A DNA stretch of 64,000 bases from an uncultured Paracoccaceae bacterium (GTDB lineage: Bacteria > Pseudomonadota > Alphaproteobacteria > Rhodobacterales > Rhodobacteraceae), in NCBI GenBank assembly GCA_947497065.1, contig CANMEQ010000004.1:248001-312000 (forward strand), given 5' to 3'. Positions 17,972-26,976 of the stretch are shown one piece after another. Position numbers and translations under genes: made by a program. The first letter of the stretch is position 1; each line of letters starts with the position of its first letter. The notes under the pieces are model-generated. The model ran no database searches and was not told the DNA's origin. It saw nothing but the letters and a program-made list of their open reading frames with translations.

Positions 17972-19376
17972 ATTGGGGCTTTCTTAGGTCGGTCTGTTCT
18001 GTGGTGGCGGATGCGGGGGCATCTTGGGGTGTTTTACCCGCTGGGAAACGGGTGAACACCATTTCGGTTGAGCGGTGTGTTGTAGGCGTGGGGATGTGCC
18101 CTTGGTCCATGTCCTCTTTTGGGATGTATCCAAAGAACACACCAGACCCCATGAGGAAAAACACCAGCGACGACATTTCTCCCCAGACGGCAACGGTGGC
18201 CAGGGTGAGGATCAGGCCGCTCATGGAGATCATCCAGGCACGGCGGGTGTCTTGGAGCAGTTGGCTGTGCGAGAAATCCTGCCGCGAGGCTTTGATCATC
18301 GGGTAGGCGAAGGCGCTGGCGAGGAAAACGAAGGCGGGGATGCCGTAGACCAGTGCGGTGAGCAGCCAGTAATTGTCGAGGCTGCCGGTCATCCAAGGGG
18401 GCAGGCCCCAATCGTTATATCCGATGCCCCAGACGGGTGTTTTGCCGATTTGATCCATCCCGAAATCAAGAAGAACCATGCGCACGTTTGCTGTGGAGGC
18501 GTTGAACGCGAGGCGGGAGGCGATTGCGTAATAGGCGGGACGGTCAGACAGAATGTCGAGCACGATGTAGGACAGCACGCCGATGATGATCAGGGCGGGC
18601 CAGTGGTAGGGCACCGAACGAAACAGCCGCCAATACAGCAGCAACATGGCCTGTGCGATGACCGCGAGAAACGGGCCGGAGGAGACGGATGTGAAGCAGG
18701 CAACGCCGATGAAAAAGCCAAGCAGGAGCCTTTTGTGGGCGCTCCAGAATGTGCGAAAGCCGGTCAGGACCATTGCGAACCCGAGGCTGGTAAACAGGCC
18801 CCAATGAATGGGGTGATCGAAGACAACCTGCGCGCGGTCCAGTCCGAACCTGCGTTCGTAGTTTACATCGATCCGGCTGAAAATTCCGGGCAGTTTTTCG
18901 ATGAGGCGCGGGATTGGGGCTTGGGTGCTGATGGATTCGAAAATGGCCAGAGGTGTGAGGACCAGAATACAGATTGCGAGGAATTTATAGAGCCGCACGA
19001 AGTCGCTGGCGCTGCGAATGTAGCAGCGGGCGGTGAGGTAGCCGCCCAGGAAGAGTGCTGCGTTGGAGCCTACAAATGTCACCAGTGCTGCTGGGTTGTT
19101 GCGTGCGATGGAAAGCGCGATCCAGATTAAAAACAGGAAGACGCAGGCGTCTACTTTGCGAAACCCACCGAGGCGGCCCATTGCGAGGTTGGCCAGCAGA
19201 TAAGGGACTAAGAGGAGGTAGGCAAAACGGGCCGTTGTCATGAACAAGGGGCCCAGGTTGAACAAGACGGGAATGAGCAAAGCCAATATCGAAAGCTTCG
19301 CAATCCGAAGGTCGTGGGTGGTATCGATATGGGCTGTGGTCAGTTCGGTCGACTGAGCCGATAGGGTGCGGTTCAT
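17955..19376 (-). CDS. O-antigen ligase/polymerase-like membrane protein (probable EPS polymerase, Wzy role)
   Basis: A 473-residue protein with about eleven hydrophobic helices and a large periplasmic loop between roughly residues 270 and 330 (NASTANVRMVLLDFGMDQIGKTPVWGIGYNDW). The position and the arginine-bearing pattern match Wzy/WaaL proteins. The G-x-G-x(N)-x(W) motif is typical of that loop. The C-terminal 60 residues are polar. The assignment rests on topology and on being the only polymerase candidate in a locus that also has flippase, chain-length and export genes. Confidence 0.82.
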   Translation of the reverse strand: MNRTLSAQSTELTTAHIDTTHDLRIAKLSILALLIPVLFNLGPLFMTTARFAYLLLVPYLLANLAMGRLGGFRKVDACVFLFLIWIALSIARNNPAALVTFVGSNAALFLGGYLTARCYIRSASDFVRLYKFLAICILVLTPLAIFESISTQAPIPRLIEKLPGIFSRIDVNYERRFGLDRAQVVFDHPIHWGLFTSLGFAMVLTGFRTFWSAHKRLLLGFFIGVACFTSVSSGPFLAVIAQAMLLLYWRLFRSVPYHWPALIIIGVLSYIVLDILSDRPAYYAIASRLAFNASTANVRMVLLDFGMDQIGKTPVWGIGYNDWGLPPWMTGSLDNYWLLTALVYGIPAFVFLASAFAYPMIKASRQDFSHSQLLQDTRRAWMISMSGLILTLATVAVWGEMSSLVFFLMGSGVFFGYIPKEDMDQGHIPTPTTHRSTEMVFTRFPAGKTPQDAPASATTEQTDLRKPQYARTL

Positions 19377-19394
19377 GGGTGCTGACCCGTTTGG

Positions 19395-20618
19395 TTATTC
19401 ATCGGTTTGATCCAGCCCGGGAAGTTTCACGGGGTTAAAGGAGGACGGTGCGCTATTTAGCGTTTCGGCGAACAGATCATCGTAGAGGGTGGTTCTGGCG
19501 TTTTGCACCAAGGTGTTGGTTTGGATTTTCCAGTCGTTTTGCGACGGGGCAGGGAAATGGTAGGCGGCATTGCCAACAATTGTGACGTGCTCGCTGTCTT
19601 GTGCGACATGGACACGTGGTGAGGCGAGGGTGTCGGACATGCCGTTCTCTTCGGAGTTGCGGTTCCGGATGAGGATGTTGTTGCTGATGGTCAGGGTGTC
19701 GGTTTCACCGGCATAGATGCCGTTTGCATGGGCGTTAAGGACAAGGTTTTGCTCGATCTCGATGTCGCGGTAGAACATGGCACGGCCTGCTTCGCCTTTA
19801 TCGACGCGTTCGTTGCGGAAGAAAATTGTCTGGCTCCAGGGGCCGTGGCCGGAGTTGAAAACATTTTGGCGTACAGACACACGCTCGGAGGGTTGGGTCG
19901 TTCCGCCTGTCCACATTTGGATCATATCGGGGTGATCGTCGAAGGCGAACGAGCGGTTGAAGGCGCCGAAGTAATTTCCTTCGATGACCACATCGCGAAC
20001 TTGCGTGAGGGTCACGACGTCTTTGCGCATACCGTGCAGATAGCTTTCGCGGAGGGTGAAATTGTGGCTGTTGGCCACGGAAAGCCCAACCCAAAAGCCT
20101 TGCACGATGCTGTCGGAAATCTCGACGTCTTGGGTGCGCTCAAAATGCAGGCCGCGCCCGGCTGGATATCCGTCGCCGTCTGTTCCGGTTCCGGCCATCA
20201 GCGCACCATCGACAGTGATGCCGTTGAAGCGCAGACGTTGTGCGTTTTCAAACCTGAACGCGCTGGCCCATATTTCGTCGGTGCCTGTTTCAAACCGGAA
20301 ATCGAACACAAGATTTTCGAAGGAAAGATCTGTGCTGTTGTGCACCTCTAGCCCCAAAATTTCCGGTGGCGCGTTCGGGTTTTCTGCCGTGAACCACAGG
20401 GGGACGGTGGAGTTTTCGATCACGATTGGGGGGTATTCCCCCTGTGCGAGACGAAAGACTGTTGGGGTGTTGGTGATGCGCAGGGCGGCTGTAAGGTGGA
20501 CGGGGGATAAGACGGTGATGGTGCGCGTGCCCGCATCTTGTGCTGATGCTTGATCGCAAGCGGCTGTCAGGGATAAGGCCAACAGGAGGCTCATCAGTCT
20601 GAGGGCGTCAAATTTCAT
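19395..20618 (-). CDS. Beta-helix lipoprotein, possible EPS lyase or epimerase
   Basis: A 407-residue right-handed parallel beta-helix protein. The start at 20618 gives a lipoprotein signal (LLLALSLTAACDQ, lipobox Cys about residue 21). Repeated ladder motifs such as VVIEGNYFGAF, VSVRQNVF, IEIEQNLVLNAHANGIY and LTISNNILIRNRN are seen. It shares a distinctive HPDMIQMW segment and flanking repeats with the 22483 gene, so the two are paralogues. Given the AlgD-like dehydrogenase in the locus, uronate lyase or C5-epimerase activity is possible but not shown. It lies 18 bases after the polymerase gene. Confidence 0.8.
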   Translation of the reverse strand: MKFDALRLMSLLLALSLTAACDQASAQDAGTRTITVLSPVHLTAALRITNTPTVFRLAQGEYPPIVIENSTVPLWFTAENPNAPPEILGLEVHNSTDLSFENLVFDFRFETGTDEIWASAFRFENAQRLRFNGITVDGALMAGTGTDGDGYPAGRGLHFERTQDVEISDSIVQGFWVGLSVANSHNFTLRESYLHGMRKDVVTLTQVRDVVIEGNYFGAFNRSFAFDDHPDMIQMWTGGTTQPSERVSVRQNVFNSGHGPWSQTIFFRNERVDKGEAGRAMFYRDIEIEQNLVLNAHANGIYAGETDTLTISNNILIRNRNSEENGMSDTLASPRVHVAQDSEHVTIVGNAAYHFPAPSQNDWKIQTNTLVQNARTTLYDDLFAETLNSAPSSFNPVKLPGLDQTDE

Positions 20619-20811
20619 TGTCACAAACGTCCGACCATTTGGATTGCACGAGCCACGAAGTGACTTATCAATGCCATATTTAAACGCTTTAAGCACGTGA
20701 AGTTTAGGAAGATTGGTTCAGACGTCTGAACATTTAATTTTGTGTTGTATATTTTGTATTGGTTTCATTTTTATACGTTTTCGTTCGGTCGCATTTAGGC
20801 AAAGATCTGGT

Positions 20812-22461
20812 ATGAAACTCATTTGGTTCGTCTGTTGCCTGTTGTGGATGCAGGTTGGAATGGTGTCTGCGGACACGTTGTCCATTGACGAGTTTTCCCG
20901 CGATCGAGTGCTGTTTGATGTTGGGGCTGCGTTTGGGCGCGATGCTGCGATGGTTCGTGTCGCGGGCACTGGCGTACCGCAGGCGCAGGTCGACTTGCGT
21001 TTGGTGAACGACCGCACAGGTGGATGGAGCCAATGGCGCGCTGTGGCGCAAGTGAATGCCGATGGGCGCTGGGCGGGTGCGCTCACCCTAAATGCGCGCC
21101 AAGATTGGTTTCGGATCGAGGTCCGGAGCCAAGGAGAGACGGCGGCAACCCGCTACCGTTTTGGGACAGGCGATGTTGTGGCTATTCTCGGCCAATCGGA
21201 GTTTGAGCGTCTTTGGCTGCCTGGCTTTGATGCTTTGGGGGCTGGGTCAAGCCCTGCGGCGCATTCGGATCAGGTTCAGTTTACATTGAGGCGCCCTCAT
21301 ACGGGCGTGACGCATCATTTTACAGATGCAACAGCGACGCAGGCGATGAATGCTTTGGCCACGTTTTGGATTGCCAATGCGCCGCCTGGCCGAAAATTGC
21401 ACGTTGTTGATTTGGCTGAATCCGGCACGACGCGGTTGCAGCTGCAAGATGACGCGGATGATCGGCGCAAGTGGTCGGATTTGGCCGACGTGTTGGCGTT
21501 TCTTGCACGGGATCACGTTCATGTCGGGTTGGTTTTGGAAAGCTGGTTTGCAGGTGAGCGAAGCGTTGGATTGGATTGGGCTGAGGTGTTTATGCCGCTG
21601 TATGCGGGTGTGACACTGCGCGGGCAGGATGTGGTGCGTGGGTCGCGGGGGCGAAATGGCATCTCGTTCGATAACTTTTTGTGGGATGTTTCTGGTGGGG
21701 ACGAGGGCGTTTTTGAGGTTGGCGAGACCGCACTTGGGATTTTTGGACCGCACCGTTTTGACAGTGATGCACGGCTGACGGGGGCTGTCGTGAAGGCGGA
21801 TGGCGAAATGGAATATGGGTTACTTGCGATTGAGCGGTCCCGGGCCGGTGTTGCGGCGTTTCGGCAGGCCGCGCCGATGCAGGATATTTTTGTGGATGTC
21901 GTGCTGCCCCAGCCGCTGGATTATGCGAATGGTTTCGTGGACACCGCGACGGGGGCTTTTATCGACAGTTCGCATCCGTCGTACGTGACGGCGGATGGGC
22001 AGCAGCGGCTCGCCAAACATACGGCCAATGCGGCGTTGGTGGCTTTGGGGCATCAGCGGTACGACATTCCTACGTTCGATCAGATCAGCTGGCGTAGAGG
22101 GGGGATTGAGGTTTCTAGCAGTGCGGGACCGATTACCACGGCGCGCCGGGTGCGGGGGCTGCCCCCGTTGGGTGATGCGTTGCCCCATTGGACAGATGTG
22201 TTGGGGTTTGAGGTAAACGGCCGTGCGATTGAGCGCGCGGAGATCACCCGACACGGCGCTGTCATGCTGTATCCCGCGCCGGACACTGTGTTTAAACGTG
22301 GAGATGTGGTGTCGTTCGGGAAGGGCGGCGCAGGCGGATTTATGCAGCCGGTTCAAGACTGGTTGGCGGCGGCCTATTTGAATTATCCAATCGTTGATGT
22401 TGGGTTGGTGGGACTGGAAGGTGTTGCGGTGACCCCCGGTCTGAGTGTGACGTTAAGGTGA
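20812..22461 (+). CDS. Secreted SGNH/SASA-like putative polysaccharide esterase, paralogue of the GTA spike fibre
   Basis: A 549-residue protein with a Sec signal peptide (about 1-20, ending VSA). A beta-rich region comes first, then an SGNH-like domain with GQSE (Ser129) as block I and D-S-S-H-P (Asp385, His388) as block V. The region after the hydrolase (HWTDVLGFEVNG to NYPIVDVGL) matches the equivalent part of the protein at 26976 nearly segment by segment. Known SASA-type enzymes remove O-acetyl groups from sugars, so an EPS de-acetylase is plausible. The start at 20812 is chosen for the signal peptide; the frame is open upstream. Confidence 0.75.
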   Translation: MKLIWFVCCLLWMQVGMVSADTLSIDEFSRDRVLFDVGAAFGRDAAMVRVAGTGVPQAQVDLRLVNDRTGGWSQWRAVAQVNADGRWAGALTLNARQDWFRIEVRSQGETAATRYRFGTGDVVAILGQSEFERLWLPGFDALGAGSSPAAHSDQVQFTLRRPHTGVTHHFTDATATQAMNALATFWIANAPPGRKLHVVDLAESGTTRLQLQDDADDRRKWSDLADVLAFLARDHVHVGLVLESWFAGERSVGLDWAEVFMPLYAGVTLRGQDVVRGSRGRNGISFDNFLWDVSGGDEGVFEVGETALGIFGPHRFDSDARLTGAVVKADGEMEYGLLAIERSRAGVAAFRQAAPMQDIFVDVVLPQPLDYANGFVDTATGAFIDSSHPSYVTADGQQRLAKHTANAALVALGHQRYDIPTFDQISWRRGGIEVSSSAGPITTARRVRGLPPLGDALPHWTDVLGFEVNGRAIERAEITRHGAVMLYPAPDTVFKRGDVVSFGKGGAGGFMQPVQDWLAAAYLNYPIVDVGLVGLEGVAVTPGLSVTLR

Positions 22462-22482
22462 ATGCGCGAGGTTTCGGTGCGC

Positions 22483-25152
22483 CTAGCCGAAGTCGAAGAA
22501 TTGATCTGAAATGTTGGTCATCATCGCAAAGTCATCGATTTCGCCCTGAAAACTGTTGCCCCATCGGTCCCCTATTTCGAGACCCCAATAGGATTGCTCA
22601 AGGGTTTGGCCGACGGCTTCGGTGGAGGCAACGCTGGTCCCGTCGACAAAGATTTGAAGGTAGCCGATATCGCTGGAGTAGCCGATTTGGACATTGTGCC
22701 AGCCACCGTCTTCGAGCAGGTGACCAGTTGTTTGAAGTACAAATGTCCCTTCCGTTGTGGTGAGGCGGAAAGATAGGTCATTGTTGATGACGTCCAGGCG
22801 GCTTGATTGATGAATGCCAAAAACAGATCGGCCGTCGGACGTGTCGCTGCGCATGTCGAAGTCGAAAACAAAGTCATCAAGCTGGAAGATGTTTTGGTAG
22901 GATCGATCGACGGACAGCGCGAAGCTGTCGTTGATGGTGACGGTGCCGTTTTCAGTGTGGTCGGTTGGGTTAGGGGCGGTGGATGCTGAGATTTGGTTCA
23001 CGCTGACATTGTTGCCTGAGGTATCGAGGATTTCGGTATCGTCGAAGTCGAGGAAAATGAGGGTATCGGACTGGTTTGGGGCGCTCACGGCTAGATCGAC
23101 AGCGGTGTCAGTGGGTGGGGTGAGAGTTGGAGTTGCATCGATTGCATCTGACAGTGTGGAGGGCTCGTTTAGGATGTAGATGTCGCGCACGCGCGCATCG
23201 GCGGCTGTCTCCCATGTGGCGCCGACAGTGAGGCCCCAATAGGAGGATGCGGGGGTGGTTCCAGATGCAGGTGTTGTTGCATCGATCTGACCATCGACCA
23301 TTAGGCTAAGGGTTTGTGCCGCTCCATCGTAGAGAAAATTGAGGTCGTGAACCCCGGCATCTGCGAAGATCGCTGAGGTGCTGGTGAGGGTGAATGTGCC
23401 GTCTTGGGTGGTCAAGCTGACCTCAAGCTGGCCTGTTCCGATAAGTTTGGCATCCAACGTTTTGGGCAACTGGAGAAGGTAGCCTTCGGTTGTGGGGGCT
23501 GCATCGACCGTGAGGCCGATGTTGAAGTCATTCAGGTTGAAGAGGTTCGCGGTGTCGCGGGTCACCTCCAGCCTATCGCGGCCGCCGATGGTGAGCCAGC
23601 CGTCCTCGATCATGGGATCGTCGTGGAGTATAATTTCGGCGGCGAGACTGGGGGGCGTGACCAAGGAGGCGCCCTCAAAATCGATCATCGAGATGAGGGG
23701 GCTTTCGATGTCGAGTGTTCTGGAAATTTGATCCGATGTGCCATCCGGCAGGGTGACGATGAGGTCGTACGTGTGCTGGCAGGCCTGACCGAAGTCGTGC
23801 TGGAGGGTTGGGCCGCTTGCGGTGCTGCCGTCGGCGAAGTGCCAGGTGAACGTGACGCCTTGGTCGATGAGGTAGCCATCGGGACCGCGTGAGAGGCTGG
23901 CATCCAAGGTAAAGAGGGATCGGTCGTGGGGCGCGGCGGTGACTGTGCCGACGGCGGTTGTCGTGTCGGCGGTGTCTGTGCTCCAGGTGAGCCAGCTTCC
24001 GAAGGTGCCGTTGAGCGGGCTGTCGGGAAGGAGCATAAGGTCGCGCAGGTCGCCCGAACCCCCTGCTTCGATGTTGGTGAAATGGGTGCGGTAATCGGAT
24101 TGTTCGAAGGCCGAGGTGTTGGTGAGGACAGCATTGGCAGTTTGGTCGTCAACGACTTGGGCGATGTTGTTTTCGATGGTGGTGTTGGTGCCGCTGATGT
24201 GAATTCTGGTGTCCATATCGCTGGTGGTTTGGGACCCATCGGCAAGCACGGTATAGGCATCTGGGTTATAGATGACGGTGTTGTGGGCCACGGTGGTGTT
24301 GTTGGTGTCTTCCAGTGAAATGGAATTCGCATGGGCGCCGAAAAGCACGTTGCCTTCGATGGTGATGTTGTCGAAGACGAAGCCGTTTTCTGCGCGGTCG
24401 CTGTTGTGACCGAAGATCATTTGGTAGTTTGCACCGTTGCCGGTATCGAGGATGTTTTCGCGGATGCTGATGTTTTGCGTGTTGATCATGGTGTTCGTGC
24501 CCCAAATTTGGATCATGTCCGCGTGATTTGCCGCTTGGGTGGCGCCGAGGAAATCGTAGAGGTGGTTGCCTTCGATGTGCATGCCGTCGACGCCGGCGAG
24601 CCGAATACCGTCGCCCTGCAAGGCGGTCATGGTGTTGCCTAGAACATCGATATTGTGACTGTCCATGAAGGTTAGGCCATGGTTGAAGCCGCTGACGGTG
24701 TTGTTTTCAAAAGTGATGCCGCTGCTGTCGCGGATGATGGCCAAGTTTGCGGCGGACTCTGGCGTGTCGACCGTGCCTAGGGCGCTTGTTGCATCTGACG
24801 TCAGTGTTGAGTTCCGAATAGTGATGCCGGTGCTGTTGGTGAGGACGATGGCGACATCGTTGTAGGATGTGGGGTCGCCATCCATGTGCAGGAGAACAGT
24901 GTCTAACGTGAGGTTTTCGGCCCCTGTGAGGTGGATTGCGCTGAGTGTTGCGGGGCTGTTTGGGTTTGCCGATTGGATGATAACAGCGGCGTCTATGTTG
25001 TTTTGGCCATCAAAGGAGGACAGCTCGAAAGGCTCTTCGCCATCAAGAAGGATGGTGCCGCCTGACCCTGACTTTAGGGTTTGGTAAGCCTCTTGCAGCT
25101 CTGCCGAGGTTGAGACTGTCAGGGTTGGGGTTGCCGAAACGGAGGCGTTCAT
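22483..25152 (-). CDS. Large beta-helix protein with PKD-like and two LamG-like domains
   Basis: An 889-residue acidic protein. Residues about 10-370 form a right-handed beta-helix with many N-N/N-T ladder positions, including the NHADMIQIW segment shared with the lipoprotein at 19395. A PKD-like domain follows (VTFTWHFADGSTASG, about 425-480). Two concanavalin/LamG-like domains come last (about 490-680 and 715-889), related to each other through SYWGLTVG and SYWGLEIG. No signal peptide, lipobox or RTX nonapeptide repeats are seen, so its export route is unclear. It may act on or bind the EPS. Confidence 0.78.
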   Translation of the reverse strand: MNASVSATPTLTVSTSAELQEAYQTLKSGSGGTILLDGEEPFELSSFDGQNNIDAAVIIQSANPNSPATLSAIHLTGAENLTLDTVLLHMDGDPTSYNDVAIVLTNSTGITIRNSTLTSDATSALGTVDTPESAANLAIIRDSSGITFENNTVSGFNHGLTFMDSHNIDVLGNTMTALQGDGIRLAGVDGMHIEGNHLYDFLGATQAANHADMIQIWGTNTMINTQNISIRENILDTGNGANYQMIFGHNSDRAENGFVFDNITIEGNVLFGAHANSISLEDTNNTTVAHNTVIYNPDAYTVLADGSQTTSDMDTRIHISGTNTTIENNIAQVVDDQTANAVLTNTSAFEQSDYRTHFTNIEAGGSGDLRDLMLLPDSPLNGTFGSWLTWSTDTADTTTAVGTVTAAPHDRSLFTLDASLSRGPDGYLIDQGVTFTWHFADGSTASGPTLQHDFGQACQHTYDLIVTLPDGTSDQISRTLDIESPLISMIDFEGASLVTPPSLAAEIILHDDPMIEDGWLTIGGRDRLEVTRDTANLFNLNDFNIGLTVDAAPTTEGYLLQLPKTLDAKLIGTGQLEVSLTTQDGTFTLTSTSAIFADAGVHDLNFLYDGAAQTLSLMVDGQIDATTPASGTTPASSYWGLTVGATWETAADARVRDIYILNEPSTLSDAIDATPTLTPPTDTAVDLAVSAPNQSDTLIFLDFDDTEILDTSGNNVSVNQISASTAPNPTDHTENGTVTINDSFALSVDRSYQNIFQLDDFVFDFDMRSDTSDGRSVFGIHQSSRLDVINNDLSFRLTTTEGTFVLQTTGHLLEDGGWHNVQIGYSSDIGYLQIFVDGTSVASTEAVGQTLEQSYWGLEIGDRWGNSFQGEIDDFAMMTNISDQFFDFG

Positions 25153-25344
25153 TGGGTGTCCTTTTGGGGCGTATGTGTGAAGCGATCAAAGGACAAAGAT
25201 TTTGTTTTTAAAGCGGTTCGAAACTGTGAAGAAACTGGGGAGTATGCCAAAACTTTGTTGCAAATCGAGGGCATGTGACTGACGTCTGTTCAAAGGGAGG
25301 CATCGCACGTAGGTTGCTGAAAACGAGAGGTTCAGGGGTAGATC

Positions 25345-25854
25345 ATGACCGACAGCACAATTGAAACGAAACCACTGAAAGCGAAACGACGTGGGCTGAA
25401 CCGGTTGTCGGCCTTGCGCAATGTTTTGGTGAAGGCGCGTTGGTTGGGCCTGACTAAGATTTGGAAAATGGATCTGCACCCGACAGTCAAAATGTCTTTG
25501 TCGGCAAAGTTTGATCGGACGTTTCCCATTGGCGTGCATGTTGGGGCACAGTCCTACGTGGCGTTTGAGGCGCGTATTTTGACCCATGACCGGACGCGCG
25601 GTTTGTATTTGCACACCCGTGTCGGTGAAAACTGTTTTATCGGTGGGCGGGCTTTGATCCTTCCGGGTGTTGAGATTGGTGATAATTGTGTTGTGGGGGC
25701 TGGGGCCGTTGTGACGAAATCGGTCCCGCCGCGGTCGATTGTGGCGGGGAACCCTGCGCAGGTTATCCGGTCTGATATTGAAGTGGGTCCCTACGGGCGG
25801 TTTTTGACGGCGGATGCGACGGAAGCTGCGCTGGCGGCTGCGGGCAAGGCCTGA
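25345..25854 (+). CDS. Left-handed beta-helix acyltransferase (WcaF/hexapeptide type)
   Basis: A 169-residue cytoplasmic O-acetyltransferase with isoleucine-patch hexapeptide repeats: [46 protein letters not shown], the classical C-terminal block of the CysE/LacA/NodL/WcaF group. A basic N-terminal tail (residues 8-40) precedes the coil region. AGGGG lies before the ATG. The gene is four bases upstream of an SGNH hydrolase gene, so acetyl addition and possible removal are encoded together. The acceptor is likely an EPS sugar. Confidence 0.87.
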   Translation: MTDSTIETKPLKAKRRGLNRLSALRNVLVKARWLGLTKIWKMDLHPTVKMSLSAKFDRTFPIGVHVGAQSYVAFEARILTHDRTRGLYLHTRVGENCFIGGRALILPGVEIGDNCVVGAGAVVTKSVPPRSIVAGNPAQVIRSDIEVGPYGRFLTADATEAALAAAGKA

Positions 25855-25857
25855 TTG

Positions 25858-26571
25858 ATGCGCAAGCGTTTGGCGCTTGGGGTTTTGGTGGCCTGTGGGC
25901 TGATGATTTGGGGCCTGCAGCCGCGGGAATTGGCCGTTCAGGATCGTGGTGTTGATCTGGCGTTTATTGCGGATATTCCCGTGGCCCGCCCGCTGCGGAT
26001 CGCGGTTTTGGGCACGAGTTTGTCGCACGGTGAGATGTGGCCGGATGCTTTGGCGGAACGGTTGGCTGGGTGTTTGGAACGCCCTGTGCAGGTGGAGGTT
26101 ATTGCGCGGCCGGGGGCGAGTGTTGTTTGGGGGACGCAGACTATTGGCGCCGTTGCACTGACGGATCCGGACATTGTTTTGGTGGAATTTGCGACGAATG
26201 ATGCCGATGTGTTTGACGGTGTTTCTTTGCGTCGGTCGCGGCAATTGTATGCTGATCTGAGTGAGGGGCTCGGCGCGGCTGTGCCTGAGGCAGCAGTGAT
26301 TTTGATGACGATGAACCCAGTGGTTGGCATAAGGCGGATGCAACGCCCGTGGTTGCGGGCGCAAAACCGACAGTACAAAGATTTTGCGGTGACCTATGAC
26401 GTTGGGCTGATCGACCTGGCGCCACGGTGGGATGCATTTGAGGGACAGGTTTGGACCAAAGATGGTCTGCATCCTGAGCCTGAGTTTGCGGCGCAATTGA
26501 TTGGCCCTGCTATCGCCGATTTTATCCTTCGCGAGAGCGGAGCGCCGCAGTGTTCAAGCCCAAGCTTGTGA
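25858..26571 (+). CDS. SGNH/GDSL-type hydrolase
   Basis: A 237-residue protein with an N-terminal hydrophobic signal or anchor (about 5-20), then an SGNH hydrolase domain. Block I is LGTSLSHGE (Ser54), block II Gly is in ARPGAS, block III is FATND (Asn114) and block V is DGLHP (Asp202, His205). The complete catalytic set suggests an active periplasmic esterase. It follows the acetyltransferase at 25345 with a four-base gap, and is less similar to the 20812 and 26976 proteins than those are to each other. The ATG at 25858 directly follows an in-frame TTG. Confidence 0.85.
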   Translation: MRKRLALGVLVACGLMIWGLQPRELAVQDRGVDLAFIADIPVARPLRIAVLGTSLSHGEMWPDALAERLAGCLERPVQVEVIARPGASVVWGTQTIGAVALTDPDIVLVEFATNDADVFDGVSLRRSRQLYADLSEGLGAAVPEAAVILMTMNPVVGIRRMQRPWLRAQNRQYKDFAVTYDVGLIDLAPRWDAFEGQVWTKDGLHPEPEFAAQLIGPAIADFILRESGAPQCSSPSL

Positions 26572-26715
26572 CACGATAGATAGCGCCACATTTCGAATTT
26601 GAAGCGTGATTGCAGGCGATATCGTCCGCAACGTTCGGTGGCTTTGTAGTTTCGTAGGGTTCGTGACCGATTTTGCCTGTCTCTGGAACGTTCAGTGTAC
26701 ATCAAAGGAAAAGCC

Positions 26716-26976
26716 ATGATCGACCCTTTTGAAAACTATGCCGCTTCGCTTGAAGGCCCTGCGGAACATCATTTTGCTATTGCGCCCAGTGATACGACCG
26801 ATCTGGTTCGACGCCCGCGCGCGATCCGGATTGGGGGTGAGGGTATTGTTGTGCTGCGAGATGTGGCGGGCGTGGATGTGGCTTATGCCGTCGCAGCCGG
26901 AGAGATTCTGCCGATCAGATGTGTGCGTGTTCTCGCGACAGGAACCACGGCGACGAACATCACAGGTTGGTCCTGA
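26716..26976 (+). CDS. GTA head-spike base protein homologue (Rcc01079/GhsA family)
   Basis: An 86-residue protein starting MIDPFENYAASLEGPAEHH, with the small beta-barrel pattern PSDTTDLVRRPRAIRIGG and AAGEILPIRCVRVLATGTT. This matches the spike-base family named after Rhodobacter capsulatus Rcc01079, whose product anchors the capsid head spike of the gene transfer agent. AAAGGA precedes the ATG; a GTG at 26695 is an alternative. The stop overlaps the next start as TGATG, so the two proteins are probably made in coupled amounts. The match is from memory of the family pattern; no search was run. Confidence 0.82.
   Translation: MIDPFENYAASLEGPAEHHFAIAPSDTTDLVRRPRAIRIGGEGIVVLRDVAGVDVAYAVAAGEILPIRCVRVLATGTTATNITGWS

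Noticed and set aside
18075-19130. A 351-codon plus-strand frame opposite the polymerase gene
   Set aside because: Antisense to a clear multi-helix membrane protein. Its hydrophilic Gly/Asp/Glu-rich composition is what the complement of hydrophobic codons produces.
22483-25152. Possible RTX type I secretion signal in the large beta-helix protein
   Set aside because: I looked for GGxGxDxUx nonapeptides and found none, so an RTX assignment is not supported even though the protein lacks a Sec signal.
25186-26496. A 436-codon open frame on the minus strand
   Set aside because: It is antisense to the hexapeptide transferase and SGNH hydrolase genes, is rich in Arg, His, Pro and Gln, shows no motif and has no ribosome site. 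It is a shadow of GC-biased coding.
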